From: VBCK01 sp036270655
GTDB lineage: Bacteria > Pseudomonadota > Gammaproteobacteria > Burkholderiales > Burkholderiaceae_F
Assembly: GCA_036270655.1 (NCBI GenBank)
Contig: DATBCD010000026.1
Coordinates: forward strand, 1-20,828
Direction: 5' to 3'
Length of the DNA stretch: 20,828 nt
The position numbers and the translations under genes were made by a program. The notes under the pieces were generated by a model. It made no database searches. It was not told where the DNA came from and saw only the letters and a list, made by a program, of their open reading frames with translations. Numbering within the stretch: the first letter of the stretch is position 1; every line of letters begins with the position of its first letter. Shown here piece after piece: positions 6,895-15,500 of this stretch.

Positions 6895-7911
6895 ATGAGA
6901 ATCGCGATCATCGGCGCCGGCGCAGTCGGCGGCTACGTGGGTGTGAAACTGGCGCTGGCGGGCGAAGAAGTCACCTTCGTCGCCCGCGGCGCGAACCTCG
7001 CCGCCATTCGCGCCAGCGGAATGAAGCTGGTGCTGCCGGACAGCTCCGAGCAGGTTGCATCCGCGGTGCGAGCCACGCAGGACTACAGCGCCGCCGGCCC
7101 GCAGGACCTCGTGATTCTGGCGATGAAGGCCCACCAGGTCGAAGCGGTGGCCGACGAGGTTCCCAAGCTGTTCGGTCCCGAGACAGCCGTCGTCACGATG
7201 CAGAACGGCATTCCGTACTGGTACTTCCACAAGCACGGCGGCGAGCTGGAAGGCACGTGCGTCAAGAGCGTCGATCCGCACGGCCAGATCCTGAAGAAGA
7301 TCGCGCCGGAGCGCGTGATCGGTTGCGTCGTGTACCCGGCCTCCGAGCTGATCGCGCCCGGCGTTGTGCGACTGGTCGAAGGCGACCGCTTTCCGGTCGG
7401 CGAGCCCGACGGCAGCGTCAGCCGGCGCGCGACCGCCGTGTCCGAGTGCTTCACGCGGGCCGGCTTCAAGGCTCCGGTGCTCGACAACATCCGCGCGGAG
7501 ATCTGGCTGAAACTGTGGGGCAACCTCACTTTCAATCCGATCAGCGCGCTGTCGCGTTCGACGCTGGCCGACATCTGCCAGTATCCGCTGACCCGTGAGC
7601 TGGCCGCGGCCATGATGACCGAGGCTCAGACCATCGCGGGCAAGCTCGGCATCACGTTTCGCGTTCCCCTGGAAAAGCGGATCGCGGGCGCCGAAAAGGT
7701 CGGCAAGCACAAGACCTCGATGCTGCAGGATGTCGAGGCCGGCCGCAGCCCGGAGGTCGACGCGCTGATCGGCTCGGTGGTGGAGCTCGGCCACCTGACC
7801 CGCACGCCGACGCCGCACATCGGCACCGTCTATGCGCTGACCAAGCTGCTGTCCAACATGATCGAAGAGGAGCGAGCGGCCCCGCGCCAGGGCAACGTCG
7901 CGGGGATTTGA
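6895..7911 (+). CDS. 2-dehydropantoate 2-reductase (ketopantoate reductase) family oxidoreductase
   Basis: 338 residues, ATG preceded by GGGGAAG. An N-terminal Rossmann domain carries the NAD(P) motif GAGAVGGYVG (7-16), and MKAHQ and MQNGIP match the family. The C-terminal helical domain has the catalytic signature EIWLKLWGNLTFNP: Lys206, Asn210 and Asn214 keep the K-x3-N-x3-N spacing of PanE active sites. SMLQDVEAGRSPEVD, the conserved substrate-side loop, is also present. PanE proper reduces ketopantoate to pantoate in coenzyme A synthesis, but this family has many paralogues acting on other 2-oxo acids. Its position after a formyl hydrolase-like gene, with no panB or panC nearby, favours a catabolic paralogue interconverting a 2-oxo and a 2-hydroxy acid. 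It ends 9 bp before the convergent GGDEF-EAL gene, with no clear terminator. Confidence 0.9.
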   Translation: MRIAIIGAGAVGGYVGVKLALAGEEVTFVARGANLAAIRASGMKLVLPDSSEQVASAVRATQDYSAAGPQDLVILAMKAHQVEAVADEVPKLFGPETAVVTMQNGIPYWYFHKHGGELEGTCVKSVDPHGQILKKIAPERVIGCVVYPASELIAPGVVRLVEGDRFPVGEPDGSVSRRATAVSECFTRAGFKAPVLDNIRAEIWLKLWGNLTFNPISALSRSTLADICQYPLTRELAAAMMTEAQTIAGKLGITFRVPLEKRIAGAEKVGKHKTSMLQDVEAGRSPEVDALIGSVVELGHLTRTPTPHIGTVYALTKLLSNMIEEERAAPRQGNVAGI

Positions 7912-7920
7912 GCCCCGACG

Positions 7921-10356
7921 CTAGACCAGTCGCAGGCTGTGCGCCGCCGGCACGCGCGGGGCAGCGCCGTCGCGCTCGCTGTTTTCAGCCGCAGGCAGCG
8001 CGTCTTGCGCCAGTTCCCGCGCGATGGCCCAGGCTGTCATTTCCTCGGCCGGCATCGGTTTGGCCAGTCCGAACCCTTGCGCCTGGTGGCATCCGAACTG
8101 CCGCAGCAGCTCGGTCTGGTCCGGAGTCTCCACGCCTTCCGCGACCACGGTCAGCCCCAGGTTGTGTCCCAGCGCGATGGTGGAGCGGACGATGGCGGCG
8201 TTCTTCGTGTCCTGGCGCAGGTGGTTGACGAGCGAACGATCGATCTTCAAGCAGTCGACCGACAGCTGGGTCAGGTAGGACAGCGCCGAGTATCCGGTTC
8301 CGTAGTCGTCGATCGCGATTTCGACTCCCAGGTCGCGCACGCGCGCCAGGATGCGCGCCGCATGTTGCGGGTCCTCCATCAGCGCGCTTTCGGTGATCTC
8401 CAGCGTGATCAGGCGGGGTGCCACGCGATGCCGCTGGATCGCATCGACCAGCAGCTCGGGCAGCTCCGTGCCGGACAGATCGCGTGCCGATACGTTGATC
8501 GCCACGGGAATTTCGATGGCCATCGCGAGCCAGCTCTGGACCTGCGCCAGCGCCGCGTCGATCACCCACCGCGTCACGTGCCGGATGAATCCGGTCTGCT
8601 CGGCGAACGGGATGAACTCGGAAGGCGGAACGGAGCCGCGGACCGGGTGAATCCAGCGCACCAGCGCCTCGACACCCTTGAGCTCGTTGGTGCGCAGATC
8701 GATCTTCGGCTGGAAGTGCAGTCGCAGCTCGTTGCCGTCGATCGCCTGTCTCAATTCGCCCAGCAGCGACAGGTGGTGCTGGCGGTGCCGGTCGATCCGA
8801 TGGTCGTATTCCTCGAAGCCGCCGTGCTCGCGCTTGGCCACGTACATCGCCACATCGGCGCGGCGCAGCAGCGTCACGGCGTCGGTCCCGTGCCTCGGAA
8901 AATGCGCGATCCCGATGCTGACCCCGACGTCCAGGCCCTGCCCATCGACCACAACCGGCGCCTGCAGGCATTGCAGCAGCTGCTCGGCCACCGCGGGCGC
9001 CTCGAGGCGCTGCTGCGGTGACAGCAGGACCGCGAACTCGTCGCCCCCCAGGCGCGCCAGAATGTCGTGCTCGCTGAGCGCCGACCGCAGCCGGGACGCC
9101 ACTTCGATGATCACGCGGTCGCCGGCATGATGCCCGAGCGTGTCGTTGACGAAGCGGAACCGGTCCAGGTCCATCAGAAGAACGCTGAACGTCTGGCCGG
9201 CTTTCCCACACGCGGCGATCGTGTGCTCCAGCTCTTCCAGGAACAACGCGCGATTCGGCAGGTCCGTCAACGGGTCGCGGTACGCCAGCCGACGGATCTC
9301 GCCCTCGCGTGAAGCGATCGCATCCTGCATGTGATTGAAAGTGGCGGCGAACGCGCCGATTTCGCCCTGGTGCGGCACGGGAACGGCCGAGGCGTAGTCG
9401 CCGGCCTGGATCCGCAATGCAGCCTGTGCCAGTGAACGGATCGGGTGGGTGATCTTTCGCGCGATCAGCACCGACCCGATCACGGTGGCCACCAGGCAGA
9501 ACAAGCCCAGCAACCCGAAACTGGCGCGCAGTTTCTTGAACGGTTCGACCGCCTCGTCCAGCGACTTCTGCAGTACGACATCGATGGTCCCGCTTCCGGC
9601 CGGGCCGAGCGAGCGCACGCGCGTTTCGAGCTGCCGGTCGCGCAGCGACACGGCGCGGCCCGTCCAGCCCGGTGCTCCCAGGGGCACCATCGGCGCAAGC
9701 TCCGTGCGCGCCTCGGAAGCGAGGGTGGATGCCGCAACGGCCCGCTCACCGTGCGCCGGTGTGCTCAGGAACGAGACTTCCAGCCCGGTGAGCTCGCCGA
9801 GCTCCCGAGCGACCGTGTCGTCGACGCGAAACCCGATCGCCACGTACGCAATCGCCTCGGGGGCGAGCACCGGGACCACGACCAGCTGATACAGGCGGCC
9901 ATCGATCGCCACGATGCCCGCCGCGTGCCCGCTGTCCTGGGCATGCGCCAGCAATTCGGAGTACTGGAATTTCTGCGTCTCTCCCGCCGGATGGAGCGAG
10001 TCGACCAGCACCTGGCCGTCCAGCGACACGACGATCATCGCGGCCGCGCCGACTCGCGTCGCATGGTTGCCCAGCACCGACAGAATCGTGCCGTGATCGT
10101 TGCTCGCCAGCGCTTCGCGCAACCCGAAATCGGCCGCCAGCACAACGGCTTCCTGCTCGAGCTGGGTATTGTTCTGGGCCCACAGCCGTTCGAACACGCG
10201 CTCGCCGACCTCCAGCTGGTGGTCGACCGTCGTTTGCGCGATCTGATCGCTCCTCAGATCGAGCGAGACGAACACCGCCAGCTGCACCAGCACCAGCAGC
10301 GAAACGAAGAACAGGATCATCCGACCCGCAATGCCATCCAGGCGCAGGCTGTTCAT
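7921..10356 (-). CDS. Membrane GGDEF-EAL cyclic-di-GMP enzyme with periplasmic sensor and HAMP domain
   Basis: 811 residues. Layout: transmembrane segment about 12-31; periplasmic region about 32-275, probably a double-Cache-type sensor; second transmembrane segment about 279-298; HAMP about 299-352; GGDEF domain about 353-510; EAL domain about 530-780. The cyclase motif is intact (GGDEF, 437-441). The inhibitory-site RxxD just before it reads SEHD, so product inhibition is probably lost. The phosphodiesterase motifs are intact: EALVRW (563-568), EITES, IDDYGTGYS, KIDRS and VAEGVET. It may therefore both make and break cyclic-di-GMP, or one activity may dominate. The ATG directly follows the stop of the cupredoxin gene (TAGATG on the minus strand), so the two are almost certainly co-translated. 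The adjacent periplasmic copper protein could feed the sensor domain; that link is an inference. Confidence 0.93.
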   Translation of the reverse strand: MNSLRLDGIAGRMILFFVSLLVLVQLAVFVSLDLRSDQIAQTTVDHQLEVGERVFERLWAQNNTQLEQEAVVLAADFGLREALASNDHGTILSVLGNHATRVGAAAMIVVSLDGQVLVDSLHPAGETQKFQYSELLAHAQDSGHAAGIVAIDGRLYQLVVVPVLAPEAIAYVAIGFRVDDTVARELGELTGLEVSFLSTPAHGERAVAASTLASEARTELAPMVPLGAPGWTGRAVSLRDRQLETRVRSLGPAGSGTIDVVLQKSLDEAVEPFKKLRASFGLLGLFCLVATVIGSVLIARKITHPIRSLAQAALRIQAGDYASAVPVPHQGEIGAFAATFNHMQDAIASREGEIRRLAYRDPLTDLPNRALFLEELEHTIAACGKAGQTFSVLLMDLDRFRFVNDTLGHHAGDRVIIEVASRLRSALSEHDILARLGGDEFAVLLSPQQRLEAPAVAEQLLQCLQAPVVVDGQGLDVGVSIGIAHFPRHGTDAVTLLRRADVAMYVAKREHGGFEEYDHRIDRHRQHHLSLLGELRQAIDGNELRLHFQPKIDLRTNELKGVEALVRWIHPVRGSVPPSEFIPFAEQTGFIRHVTRWVIDAALAQVQSWLAMAIEIPVAINVSARDLSGTELPELLVDAIQRHRVAPRLITLEITESALMEDPQHAARILARVRDLGVEIAIDDYGTGYSALSYLTQLSVDCLKIDRSLVNHLRQDTKNAAIVRSTIALGHNLGLTVVAEGVETPDQTELLRQFGCHQAQGFGLAKPMPAEEMTAWAIARELAQDALPAAENSERDGAAPRVPAAHSLRLV

Positions 10357-11016
10357 CTACTTGGTGTAGTGCAGGGGGTCGAGCGGCGGTTTGTAATGCG
10401 GCTTGCGCGGCGCCACCTCGATCACGAAGCGCATCGGCTCGGGCGCCGCGCCGGCCAGCTTCAGGTGCTGCGGCGCGGTTTCGTGGCGCTGGCGCGGGTG
10501 CCAGATGCGCGCCTCGTACTCGCCGTCGTCGACCGCGTTGATCTGGACCTGGCCGTCGGCGCCGCTCTTGCCGAACCAGGGCGTATCGACGACCAGCACG
10601 TAGCCCAGCATCCAGTCGTGCACGTTGCAGCCCATCGTCACGATCCCGGGCTTGTCGAAGATGATCGGGTCGGGGGCGTCGCCGGCGTACAGCTTGATCT
10701 CGAATTTCCTGGGCTGGGAGAACGAGTAGACGTGGTGGCGGATCGGATCCTGATTGGGAAAGCGGACCGCGGCGCCGGTCTGCACCACGGTCACGTAGGG
10801 GACGAACTCGCGATCGTGCTGGGCCACCGAAGCGGGCAACGGCACGTGGTTCGCGAGCCTCTGGCCGGACCTGGGAAGTAGAAACACCACGGCGTCCTCG
10901 ACCCGCTCGCCGGCGGGTCCGACCGTCTCGGCGCGAACGGTCGTCGTGGCGCAAGCCGGTGACGCCCAGACGATGGCGGTCACGGCGAGCGCGAAACGCG
11001 AGACGATTGGGCGCAT
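10357..11016 (-). CDS. Secreted cupredoxin-like protein (methylamine-utilisation type)
   Basis: 219 residues from the ATG at 11016; a GTG at 11034 would add six residues ahead of the same signal peptide, and neither start has a strong ribosome site. The signal peptide is MRPIVSRFALAVTAIVWASPACA. A copper-site pattern is visible: His94 in RHHVYSF, then Cys130, His133 and Met136 in MGCNVHDWM, the C-x2-H-x2-M spacing of amicyanin and pseudoazurin. Database entries of this family are often labelled methylamine utilisation protein, but no methylamine dehydrogenase genes are present, so that name is not evidence of function. Likely periplasmic and copper-binding, carrying electrons or sensing redox state or copper. 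It is the first gene of a two-gene unit with the GGDEF-EAL enzyme and is divergent from an outer-membrane barrel gene. Confidence 0.82.
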   Translation of the reverse strand: MRPIVSRFALAVTAIVWASPACATTTVRAETVGPAGERVEDAVVFLLPRSGQRLANHVPLPASVAQHDREFVPYVTVVQTGAAVRFPNQDPIRHHVYSFSQPRKFEIKLYAGDAPDPIIFDKPGIVTMGCNVHDWMLGYVLVVDTPWFGKSGADGQVQINAVDDGEYEARIWHPRQRHETAPQHLKLAGAAPEPMRFVIEVAPRKPHYKPPLDPLHYTK

Positions 11017-11099
11017 GGAAAGGGCGTTTTGCACGGCAAAGGATTACCGGGTCGGCCGGACGCATTTCACGGCATCGCGCAGACGTTATCGAGTTTCAA

Positions 11100-12422
11100 A
11101 TGGGGCGATCGCCGAAACTGACCGCTCCAATGGCCGCACTTTGTCCGCTGCAAAGGCTCTCGCGCGCAAGGCGCTGGCGGCCGCTGTGGTCGATCGGGCT
11201 GGCGGCGACCGCATTGCTCGGGTCGAATCTGGCGGCTCAACAGATTCAGGTCGATTCGCCGGTCGATGCGATCACCGAAGGCCGGCTGTCGCTGGAGCTC
11301 AGGCCGCGCTATGCCGATATATCGGAATCAGACACGAACGTGAACGGCCACGCGTGGACGATGCGTTCGATCGTCGGATGGCAGACCGCGACCTTTGCCG
11401 ACTGGCGCGCGGTGGTCGAGGGCATCCACACCGATGTGGTCGATGCCTACCACATCAACACCGACGCATCGCAGTACGGAGTTTCACCCTATCCGCTGCT
11501 GCCCGATCCCAGATCGACCGATACCAACCGGGTCTACCTCGACTACCTCGGCCTGCCCGACACGCGGGTGCGCCTGGGCAAGCAGCCGATCCGTCTCGAC
11601 AACGAGCGCTTTTTCAGCGACGTCGATTTCCGGCAGACGCCGATGCTGTTCAACGGTCTGACCGTGGTCAACAGCAGCGTGCCAGACACCGAGGTCTATG
11701 CGGCGCTGCTGAACCGGATTCGCACTGTGTTCGCCACGCAAGCCCGCGCCCGGATCTGGCTGCTGCGCGTGGCCTACAGCCCGGTGCAGGATCATTCGCT
11801 GGCGGCGTACGCGTACGGCTCGAACGAGCGGGACAACGGCACCGATACCGAGCTGAGCGACAGCTCGCACCAGGTGTTCGGGCTGCGCGCCGAGGGCGTG
11901 GTGCCGACGGGCCTCGGATTCAACGGGCTGTACACGGCAGAGGCGGCGCATCAGCGCCATTACGCGGGCGGCGATCCGCGCATCGAGGCGGACTACTGGC
12001 GCCTGGGAGGCGGCGTGGTGTGGCCGCGCCTGGCCGGCCTTGGCGTGCGGGTCGATCGTGAGGTCAAGACGAGCAACAACGGCCAGTACGCGTTCCAGAC
12101 GCCGTACGAGGACAGCTACGCGTTCAACGGCTGGGCGCTGCAATTCACGACGACGCCGCCGACCGGCCTGCGCGATACCTGGCTGTCGTTGCGCGCGCAA
12201 CCGGGGCGCTTCGGCCTGGTGGCCGAGTTTCATCATTTCGGCGCGACGTACGGCGGCCTGACCTACGGCAACGAGCGCGACCTGCGCGTGACTTACGCGG
12301 CGACCAACAGCCTTTCAGTGAAGCTGCAGCACGCCCGCTTTCACGGCATCGGCGACACCGGAGGCTGGTTCGACTATTACGGCGTCACGAAGACCTGGCT
12401 GTCGCTGACGTACGACTATTGA
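11100..12422 (+). CDS. Outer-membrane beta-barrel protein, alginate-export/porin type
   Basis: 440 residues from the ATG at 11100; an ATG at 11130 is also possible (430 residues), and neither has a clear SD. A basic n-region and hydrophobic segment (RWRPLWSIGLAATALLGSNLAAQQ) give a signal peptide. The mature protein begins with a barrel strand (GRLSLELRPRYADIS). YLDYLGLPDTRVRLGKQPIRLDNERF and LFNGLTVVNSSVPDTEV match the alginate-export family pattern, in which a strand with RLGKQ..RLDNERF lines the pore. Alternating hydrophobic residues continue to the end (LSLTYDY); the terminal Tyr is acceptable as an assembly signal. Its start lies 83 bp from the divergent cupredoxin gene, and the three genes probably share control. 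No alginate biosynthesis genes are nearby, so the exported or imported compound is unknown. Confidence 0.82.
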   Translation: MGRSPKLTAPMAALCPLQRLSRARRWRPLWSIGLAATALLGSNLAAQQIQVDSPVDAITEGRLSLELRPRYADISESDTNVNGHAWTMRSIVGWQTATFADWRAVVEGIHTDVVDAYHINTDASQYGVSPYPLLPDPRSTDTNRVYLDYLGLPDTRVRLGKQPIRLDNERFFSDVDFRQTPMLFNGLTVVNSSVPDTEVYAALLNRIRTVFATQARARIWLLRVAYSPVQDHSLAAYAYGSNERDNGTDTELSDSSHQVFGLRAEGVVPTGLGFNGLYTAEAAHQRHYAGGDPRIEADYWRLGGGVVWPRLAGLGVRVDREVKTSNNGQYAFQTPYEDSYAFNGWALQFTTTPPTGLRDTWLSLRAQPGRFGLVAEFHHFGATYGGLTYGNERDLRVTYAATNSLSVKLQHARFHGIGDTGGWFDYYGVTKTWLSLTYDY

Positions 12423-12526
12423 TCCTCGCTTGATCGAGGGCCCGTCTGTCTGCGCCACAGATCGGCAACAACCGCGGACGGTAGTGCCTGGACGCTGCTG
12501 TTCACTCTAGTCTGCAGCGATGGAGC

Positions 12527-12541
12527 AGGGCACTGTGCCCT
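12527..12541. other. Short perfect palindrome between convergent genes
   Basis: AGGGCAC (12527-12533) and GTGCCCT (12535-12541) flank a single T. It lies in the 130-bp gap where the barrel gene and dnaE2 converge. The hairpin would need to open its central pairs, and no T-run follows on either strand, so a terminator role is weak. A second small inverted repeat CCTCG/CGAGG lies at 12424-12439. Confidence 0.3.
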
Positions 12542-12552
12542 AGCGAAGAGAC

Positions 12553-15500
12553 TTACCGGAAGTCGTGGCTGTCGACCGTCAGCCCGCCCAGCAGCGTGGA
12601 ATGGTCGACCAGGCGGGCCGCAATCACGTGGATCACCGCGCAATCGGGTGCGTCGATGCGCTCGACGTGGCCGTATACGGTCAGCAGCGTCGAGGCGAGC
12701 AGCTCCCGACGGAACCGTTCGGCCGTGGCGCGCCATACCACCACGTTGATCCAGCCGGTCTCGTCTTCCAGCGTGACGAAGGTGACGCCGCTGGCAGTCC
12801 CCGGCCGCTGGCGGCAGGTGACGATGCCGGTGGTCCGCACCCTTTGCTGGTGGCGCGCCTCGCCGATGCGGCGGGCGGTCCACAGCCGCATCCGATCGAG
12901 CCGCTCGCGCAGCGGCGCCAGCGGATGGCGTCGCAGCGTCAGGCCGATTGCTTCGTAGTCGGCGACGATGTCCTGGCCTTCGGTCGGCGCCAGCAGCTCG
13001 ACCTGGTGTTCCGCAACCGGCAGTGCGGCGGTCAGCGGGGCCCGGCGCAGCGCCCCGCTGTCCAGGCCGAGCACGCCCCACAGCGCGTCTCGCCGGTGCC
13101 CAGCCAGCTGCGCCAGCGCATCAGCCGCGGCCAGGCGCGCCATGTCGCCACGGTCGAGTTGCGCCCGGTGCGCCAGGTCGTGCACGTCGGAAAAAGCCGC
13201 CTGCCGCCTTGCCTCGACGATGCGCTGGCCAGCCGCCTCGGAAAGGCCACTGACCTGCATCAGCCCGAGCCGCACCGCCGGCTGAGGGGCCTTAACACCC
13301 ACCCTCTCCCCCAGCCCCTCTCCCGCTTCGCGGGAGAGGGGAGACAACCGCAGTTCCCCTTCTCCCGCTTCTCGAGAGAAGGGAGACAACCGCAGTTCCC
13401 CCTCTCCCGCTTCTCGAGAGAAGGGAGACAACCGCAGTTCCCCTTCTTCCGCTTCGCGGGAGAGGGGAGACGACCGCAGTTCCCCCTCTCCCGCTTGCGG
13501 GAGAGGGTCGGGGAGAGGGTGGTGATGTGCTGCCACCCCTGCCTTGCCAGGTTCTGCAACGCACGGCTCCAGCGTGCAATACCAGTGGCTGCTCACCACG
13601 CACACCGGCCGCACCGTCACGCCGTGGTTCATTGCATCGCGCACGATCTGCGCCGGAGCGTAAAAGCCGAGCGGTTGCGAATCGAGCAGCGCCGCGCAGA
13701 ACGCGGCCGGCTGGTGGCACTTGAGCCATGACGAGTCGTACACCAGCAGCGCGAAGCTGGCCGCATGGCTTTCCGGGAAACCGTACTCGCCAAAGCCCTG
13801 GATCTGCTGGAAGATCTGTTCTGCATACTCTCTGCTGGTGCCGCGCGCCAGCATGCCGGCGATCAGCCGGTCGCGAAACGGCCCCAGACCGCCCTTGCGC
13901 TTCCAGGCTGCCATCGCGCGCCGCAGGCGGTCGGATTCGCCCGGGGTAAAGCCTGCTGCGACCACGGCCAGTTGCATCACCTGCTCCTGGAAGATCGAAA
14001 CGCCCAGCGTGCGCTCGAGCACGGACCGCACCGCCTCGGACGGGTAGGTGACCGGCTCCAGGCCCTGTCGCCGCCGCAGATACGGATGCACCATGCCACC
14101 CTGGATCGGGCCCGGCCGAACGATTGCGGTCTCGATCACCAGGTCGTAGAAGCGTTCCGGTCGCAGCCGCGGCAGCATGTTCATCTGCGCGCGCGACTCC
14201 ACCTGGAACACGCCCAGCGAGTCGCCGCGGCACAGCATCCGGTAGACCGCCGGATCCTCGGCCGGGATGTCCTGCATCCGCAGGCTCGTCCCGTTGAACG
14301 TGTTCAGGTGGTCCAGCGCCCGCCGCACGCAGGTGAGCATCCCGAGCGCCAGGACGTCGATCTTCAGCAGGCCCAGCGCATCCAGGTCGTCCTTGTCCCA
14401 CTGGATCACAGTGCGGTCGGCCATCGCGGCGTTCTCGATCGGAACCAGCCGCGACAGCGCTTGCTTCGCGATGACGAAGCCGCCGCTGTGCTGCGACAGG
14501 TGGCGCGGAAATCCGATCAGCGTATGCGCCAGCTCGACGACCTGCGCGATCACCGGGTTGTCCGCGTCGAAGCCGGCCTGCGCGAGCAGCTCCGGGCGGA
14601 TCCGGCTGCCGTCCCACCACGACATGCTCTTGGCCAGCCGGTCGACCTGATCGAGCGAAAGGCCCAGCGCCTTGCCCAGGTCGCGCAAGGCGCCGCGCGG
14701 CCGATAGGTATGCAGGGCGGCGGTCAGCGCGGCACGATGGCGGCCGTACTTCGCGTAGACATACTGCACCACCTCTTCGCGCCGCTGATGCTCGAAGTCG
14801 ACATCGATGTCCGGCGGCTCGTTGCGCTCGCCGCTGACAAAGCGCTCGAACAGCACGCTGATCCGGTCCGGATCGACCTCGGTGATGCCCAGGCAGTAGC
14901 ACACCGCCGAATTAGCCGCCGAGCCGCGGCCCTGGCACAGGATGCGCCGCTCGCGCGCGAAGCGCACGACGTCGTACACGGTCAGGAAGTACGGCTCGTA
15001 ATGCAGCTTGCCGATCAAAGCGAGCTCGTGTTCGATCAGCGCGCGCACCTTGTCCGGCACGCCCTGCGGGTAACGCACGGCCGCGCCTTGCCAGGTTACG
15101 CTGCGCAGGAAGGAGGCCGGCGTGTGGCCGCTGGGCACGATCTCGTCCGGGTACTCGTAACGCAGCTCGTCGAGCGAGAAACGGCAGCGCTCTGCGATCG
15201 CCAGCGTCTGCGCCAGCAGTTCGGCGGGGTAGATGCGGCCGAGCCGGTATAGCGGCCGCAGGTACTGTTCGGCATTCGGTGCCAGCTTGCGGCCGCACTG
15301 CGCAAGCGGCGTGCGCAATCGCACCGCGGTCAGCGCATCCTGCAGTTTCTTGCGGCTGCGTACATGCATGTGCACGGCGCCGGCTGCAACCAGAGGCACC
15401 CCCGCGCGCAAGCTGGCCTGCTGCAACGCGGCCAGCCAGGCTGCATCGTCCGGACCGCGGTTCAGCTCGCAGGCGATCCAGGTTCGGCCTGGCAGCAGCT

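Noticed and set aside
4155..6911. 918-residue open frame on the minus strand
   Set aside because: It runs antisense across the porin, the formyl hydrolase-like gene and the repeat array. Its composition is Arg/Val/Gln-rich as expected for a high-GC shadow frame, and no domain is recognisable.
6895..7911. Assignment as the biosynthetic panE
   Set aside because: The family has many paralogues and no other pantothenate genes are present, so the symbol is withheld.
9445..10881. 478-residue plus-strand open frame
   Set aside because: Antisense to the GGDEF-EAL and cupredoxin genes, both of which carry diagnostic motifs.
10357..11016. Methylamine catabolism role for the cupredoxin
   Set aside because: No methylamine dehydrogenase or MauG gene is nearby; the label is a family name only.
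13339..13506. Regular 42-bp repeats considered as a CRISPR array
   Set aside because: The whole 42-bp unit is repeated with no unique spacers, there are no cas genes, and the array lies in a coding frame.
13765..15252. 495-residue plus-strand open frame
   Set aside because: Antisense to dnaE2; no ribosome site or motif.
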